In this document: positions 39,001-42,500 of the stretch, one piece after another
How the letters are laid out: each line of letters starts with the position of its first letter
Position numbering within the stretch: position 1 is the first letter of the stretch
Assembly (NCBI GenBank): GCA_009746045.1
Contig: RPFO01000595.1
Coordinates: 1,486,623-1,529,122 of the forward strand
DNA length: 42,500 nt
Reading direction: 5' to 3'
Source of the DNA: Mesostigma viride
Lineage: Eukaryota; Streptophyta; Mesostigmatophyceae; Mesostigmatales; Mesostigmataceae
Made by a program: the position numbers and the translations under genes
Notes under the pieces: model-generated
What the model was told of the DNA's origin: nothing
Database searches by the model: none
What the model saw: the letters and a program-made list of their open reading frames with translations, nothing else

Positions 39001-41132
39001 AAGAAATAAGAAGAGAGACTTGCTAGAGGAGCCCTTATACATAGTAAATTTGACTTCTGAGTTATTTTGTATTGTTTTGCATTAGTCACATTGGGCACGT
39101 GCCTTCAAGAACTGTTTTCATTTAAGTGTTTTTGCTCCCCTACCCCCTCCGCTACAAGCAATATACATATAGCTAGTAATCATTTCCGTGATTCATCATT
39201 CTCAACGAATACATATAGCTAGTACAATAGCTTATGTATGTAATATATAGCTCATATAGTAGCTTAGTATTCATGGATACTAGAAGGTCTTGTAGCCAAA
39301 TAGGGCATCCCGTCACCCGTCGTTCTTGGGAGGTCGCCAAGTAAGGGAAGCCAAGGATTGCTCCCCTTACCTCCAAGATATCCAGTTCCAGATCCTCCGG
39401 CTCCAAGGTGCTGGCAATCATGCTTGCAATCATCCACCTCCCCCTCTCCCTCCTCCCTCCTCCCCTAGGCTTTCCTGAGAGAGGCCTCCATGAGAAGTCG
39501 CCTTCCATAGCTCATGCGCTTCCCCCTTCCCCCATGCTTCCTCCTCCCCCCCTCCCCCTTCCCCCTTTCCCTTCCTTCCTCCTCCCCCCTCCCCTCTTCC
39601 CCCTGCTCCCTGCCCCCTGCCCCCTTCCTCCTCCCCCCACCACTCTAAAGCCCGACAACATAAGCCTAGACAGCGACCAAAGAATGATAAGAACAACGTC
39701 ACGAATATCACCAACGACGACAGTAGCAGCAAAGTAACACCATAACGGTAACAGTGATCCATACCTCTGCGTCGACCGCCCTCGGCGATGACACCTGGCG
39801 CACGACCTCCCCGGCGGGCTTGGGCCGCACCGCCCGCCTCAGCTCCTCGAGCGTGTCCAGGACCTCCTCCGCGGACGGCCTCTGGTCCGGGTGCGGCTGC
39901 AAGCAGCGCGCCAAAAGGGCCCTAAGCCCCGGGTGCAGCGCCGGGGGGACTGCGGGGGGGGTTACGTTGGGCCCGCTGACCTGCTTCATGATCTGGAACA
40001 TGGTCAGACCGTCCCAGGGCTGAGTTCCCGTGGCCATCTCGAGTAGGACACACCCAAATGCCCACAAGTCCACGCTCGGGTTGAGAGGCTCGGCGCCCGG
40101 CTCGGTGAGCCGCCACTGCTCGGGGGCCATGTAGTTGGGCGTCCCCTGCGTGTTGCTGGGCATGCAGCGGAGGACCGTGGACTGGCGCACAGCACTGATA
40201 CCAAAATCGGCCACGACGGCGCGACCGTATTGGTCTATGAGCACGTTGGGAGGCTTGAGGTCGAGGAGGAGGACGCTCTGGGCGTGCAGGTCAATCATGG
40301 CTTGACAGATGTCGGACGCCAGCAGGAGGAGCATGTCCAGGGGGAGGCCACCGGTGGCGTTAGCTAGCACGGATTCGAGGGACTGGGGGTACAGCGGCAT
40401 GACCATGCAGAGCTTGCCGGACTTCTGGCAGACACCTAGCAGCCGGCACACGTTACGGCAGTAGAGGGACACGCGGTAGAGCATCTGGAGCTCCTGGCGG
40501 AACTTGGAGGTGTCGAGCTCTGTCAGCCCGCGCGCGCGGAACATCTTGACGGCCACGGGCTTGCTGGACGGCTCCAGGGTGCCCGAGAGGACCGTGGACG
40601 CCGGGCCCTCGTAGAGCGTCTCGCGAAGAGTGAGGCGGCTGGCGGCGATGATGGGGATGGCACCGTCGGGCGCCTCCGCGAGGAGGACATCGCGCTTCTC
40701 CCTCCCCTGCAGCCAGGCGTCAATTTTGGCTTTCAGACGTTGATTTGAGCACAGGTCGGTGCTCTCCAGGGGGGCTTTGGTGCACGGGTCCGTCCAGTGG
40801 CCGAGCGCGAACCATCTCTCAATAAAAGCCCTCTCGTAGGTTGTCCCGGTTTGAACCACGACGGCCGGATCGCGCATAATATCTCCGGAAATTGGGTCCA
40901 AGAAGTCGTCTGGTGGGAGCAAGCTCTTCGAGGAGGAAGCTTTGGGCTTGCGGAGCCTGGATAACCAGGACGTCCACCACGCAAAGAAACAAGCCCAGAG
41001 GAAGGACGCAAGGTCCACGCGCATCCATCGCCACGTCTCGGCCAGCATGTTGTGCGCGCCGTCACCCATGGGACGAATCAATTTCGTGGTCCTGTAAGTC
41101 AAGAGCAATTTCGCGGCGTCGACAATTTCCAT
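36011..41132 (-). CDS. U-box E3 / protein kinase / coiled-coil / propeller-like protein
   Basis: Predicted to be a ubiquitin ligase joined to a kinase. Exon 1 (41132-39765) encodes residues 1-456. Residues 41-57 are a hydrophobic, Trp/Phe-rich segment followed by basic residues, possibly membrane-associating. The U-box is at 73-146 (DDFLDPISGDIMRDPAVV). The kinase is at about 166-435, with Lys196 (VAVK), Glu214, Asp291, DFG (309-311) and APE (336-338). The HRD motif is LLD and the glycine loop is atypical, as in plant KEG-type kinases. The last exon (38461-36011, TAA) joins in phase 0 and adds 816 residues: a coiled coil, a Ser/Gln/His-rich linker and, from about residue 855, beta-propeller-like blades (LFLANETHLVVWDTALGD; VINIWSRERRSFLAQ). 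Total about 1,272 residues. A small extra exon near 39371-39410 was considered but breaks phase. The neighbouring UVSSA gene is convergent. Confidence 0.85.
38470..38630. repeat. TGTGT pentanucleotide array
   Basis: About 30 units of GTGTT/TGTGT with a TGCGT interlude (38509-38530) end in TGAGT and GGGTT variants. On the transcribed minus strand this is an A/C-rich AACAC tract ending only a few bases before the acceptor of the last exon (38462-38463). The Cys/Val/Leu frames across it are artefacts. Confidence 0.95.
38640..39764 (-). other. Intron of the U-box/kinase gene
   Basis: The intron as modelled runs from the GTATGG donor at 39764 to the acceptor at 38462. Apart from the arrays listed, it holds a C/T-rich tract at 39428-39650 (purine-rich on the transcribed strand). 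It also has a possible small coding patch, STLEPEDLELDILE followed by GTAAGG (39371-39410), which looks exon-like but does not fit the phase of its neighbours. Confidence 0.5.
38769..38791. repeat. G homopolymer, 23 bases
   Basis: An uninterrupted G run in the intron of the U-box/kinase gene, within a wider G-rich stretch (38640-38960). The exact length may be affected by sequencing error. Confidence 0.8.
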
Positions 41133-41398
41133 TAGCCAACAAACCTTGTCTCGTAGAAGCCATGGCTGCGTCGCCCCCGTCGTCCATAGCCCCTCATCGC
41201 TTTTCGTCGGGGGAGATTTCCGGCATTATGTCACGGGCATGGAGGCGAAAGCAGCTTCGAATTTTTACGTTCGGCTGATGAAACTTGAAAGCGCGCGAAC
41301 TTTTTTCAGCTCCCGGGCTTGGTGGCTCGCGAAGCGTTGGCCGTTTTTTCTGGGCCACACCAGATATTTGGCACCCAGCCCGTTGCCCAGCCTCCAGG
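41133..41398. promoter_or_regulatory. Upstream region of the U-box/kinase gene
   Basis: This 266-bp interval lies between the start codon at 41132 and the hAT-type element. It must contain the 5' UTR and core promoter unless the insertion is inside the promoter. A short plus-strand frame (41162-41278) is present but has no support. The 8-bp target duplication CCTCCAGG occupies 41391-41398. Confidence 0.4.
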
Positions 41399-42372
41399 CA
41401 GTGTTTTTTTTAGTGGCGATACACCGCCAAATGTGGCGGTGTGGCACTTTTTTTGGCAAAATGTGGCGGTGCCACCCACTTGGACAGGGCACCCAAGAAG
41501 CCACAATTTGGCCGTGCTGTTCTACTTTGTAGTTTCGTTTCGCCACAGGGTGGCCGTGCCTGAAGTTCACTCTAGTACAGGCTACGCCACAATTGGCGGT
41601 GTCAGCCGGTCTTCCGGCCGGCGTTCCGCCACAAGCCTCCCTAGTACTAGAACTACTATGAGTATTACTATGACTGACTGACTTACTGACTGCATAGTGC
41701 ATGTACGTAGAGCCCGGCCAAGTGCCAAGTGGCAAGTGGCCCGCTGCCAGAGACCAGAGTGCACTGTGCAGACTGCAGCTTGTGTGCATTTTCTGGCTTC
41801 AGCTGGCTGGCGGCCTGGCGGCTGGCGCCTCAGTTCCAGTCACTCGCCAGCCATACAGTACTGTACTGCATTGCATTGACTATGTGTTTCGACTTTCGGC
41901 ACTTCAGTAATCGTTTTGTTAAGCAGTGGCTGTAGTGGTAATCGTTGTTGTTAATTTACCAAGTACGCCCGGCGCCGATGCCTGAGACGGAGACGCTCGC
42001 CCGCCTTGTGTACAGGCATTCACGCCTTAAGTTGGGTTCGAGGTTTTTGGTCAACCCAACTTCAGGCGTGAACCCAACTTAAGGCGTGAATGATTCTAAT
42101 AAATTCTACTAGTTTGAACTTAAGATAATTAAACATACTGTTCTGAACTACTTTGAACTTGGAATGCCAGTACGGCGCCGCGCCGCGCTGACCCCGCTGC
42201 CGGTAGGGTCATTTGCTGCACCAAAAAGCCAGCCCGCCACACGTGGCCGTGCCAAGCCCAATTTTAATTGGCTTAAAGCCACACATTGGCCGAGTAAACT
42301 GAAGTTTTCATAGTTCGAAACGCCACAAGTGGCCTAGCGCCACTAGTAACGAAAACCTTAAAAAAAACACTG
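41399..42372. mobile_element. Non-autonomous hAT-type transposon, 974 bp
   Basis: The ends are CAGTGTTTTTTTTA and its inverted match AAAAAAAACACTG. Perfect 8-bp duplications CCTCCAGG flank it (41391-41398 and 42373-42380). An 8-bp duplication and CAGTG ends are hallmarks of hAT elements. Subterminal regions carry many copies of GTGGC(G/C)GTG and CCACA..TGGCC words in both orientations, as hAT transposase binding regions often do. There is no transposase frame. A smaller foldback element is nested at 42011-42098. Confidence 0.85.
42011..42098. mobile_element. Foldback MITE nested in the hAT-type element
   Basis: Inverted ends ATTCACGCCTTAAGTTGGGTT (20 bases each, perfect when paired) surround a short loop that itself contains a third, slightly different copy (CAACTTCAGGCGTGAA). 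The outer bases TACAG and TA fit the family of 11046-11379 and 23207-23317. Confidence 0.65.
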
Positions 42373-42380
42373 CCTCCAGG

Positions 42381-42500
42381 CCGAGTTCTGGAGTACATAT
42401 TGGGTTTCTGGGCTATTCAGGGCGTCAAATTTTAGATAGGAATTACAGTTCGCAATTCGCATACATATACAACACGATTATCTGTTTTGGATATGGTCAT
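42381..42500. other. Right-edge region
   Basis: 120 bases after the hAT target duplication. AT-rich, with nothing recognisable. Confidence 0.4.

Noticed and set aside
36011-41132. Name KEG for the U-box/kinase gene
   Set aside because: The kinase is similar, but the RING, ankyrin and HERC-type parts are absent, so orthology is not supported.

Overview
This is nuclear DNA of a eukaryote, most probably a flagellated green alga or another member of the green lineage. Three large spliced genes can be assembled from GT-AG exons whose phases fit at the joins I used. Coding exons are GC-rich. Introns and intergenic DNA are long, AT-richer and full of repeats. The UVSSA protein is closest to the plant form, the E3/kinase gene resembles plant KEG-type kinases, and a plant-type CCCTAAA motif occurs inside an intron. 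I cannot name the species.

Layout. Positions 1-8,640 are mainly LINE (non-LTR retrotransposon) debris. There is a 5'-truncated copy with target-site duplications, a broken reverse transcriptase copy, an ORF1 fragment, and several solo 3' ends carrying a hairpin and a TTAA-rich tail. Positions 8,645-22,194 (minus) hold a leucine-rich-repeat gene of the SDS22 type: 14 exons found, 951 residues, 5' end unresolved. Positions 23,651-34,611 (plus) hold a complete UVSSA gene: 9 exons, 1,204 residues, transcription-coupled repair. Positions 36,011-41,132 (minus) hold a U-box / protein kinase / coiled-coil / propeller-like gene of about 1,272 residues. The LRR gene and UVSSA are divergent, and UVSSA and the E3/kinase gene are convergent. 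Upstream of the last gene is a 974-bp non-autonomous hAT-type element with a perfect 8-bp target duplication, and a smaller foldback element is nested in it.

The most unusual signal is in the introns. Next to most exons of the LRR gene and UVSSA lies a degraded partial copy of that exon's edge, often with its splice site: an exon-edge echo. I list more than 20 echoes for 15 exons. They look like repeated local duplication across exon-intron boundaries and would create many decoy splice sites. The introns also hold several tandem repeats: a 430-bp compound trinucleotide array, a CCCG/CCTG array, a 74-bp minisatellite and an ATCAACC array.

No shared pathway links the three genes. UVSSA acts in transcription-coupled nucleotide excision repair, the U-box/kinase is predicted to act in ubiquitin signalling, and the LRR protein is a scaffold of unknown partner.
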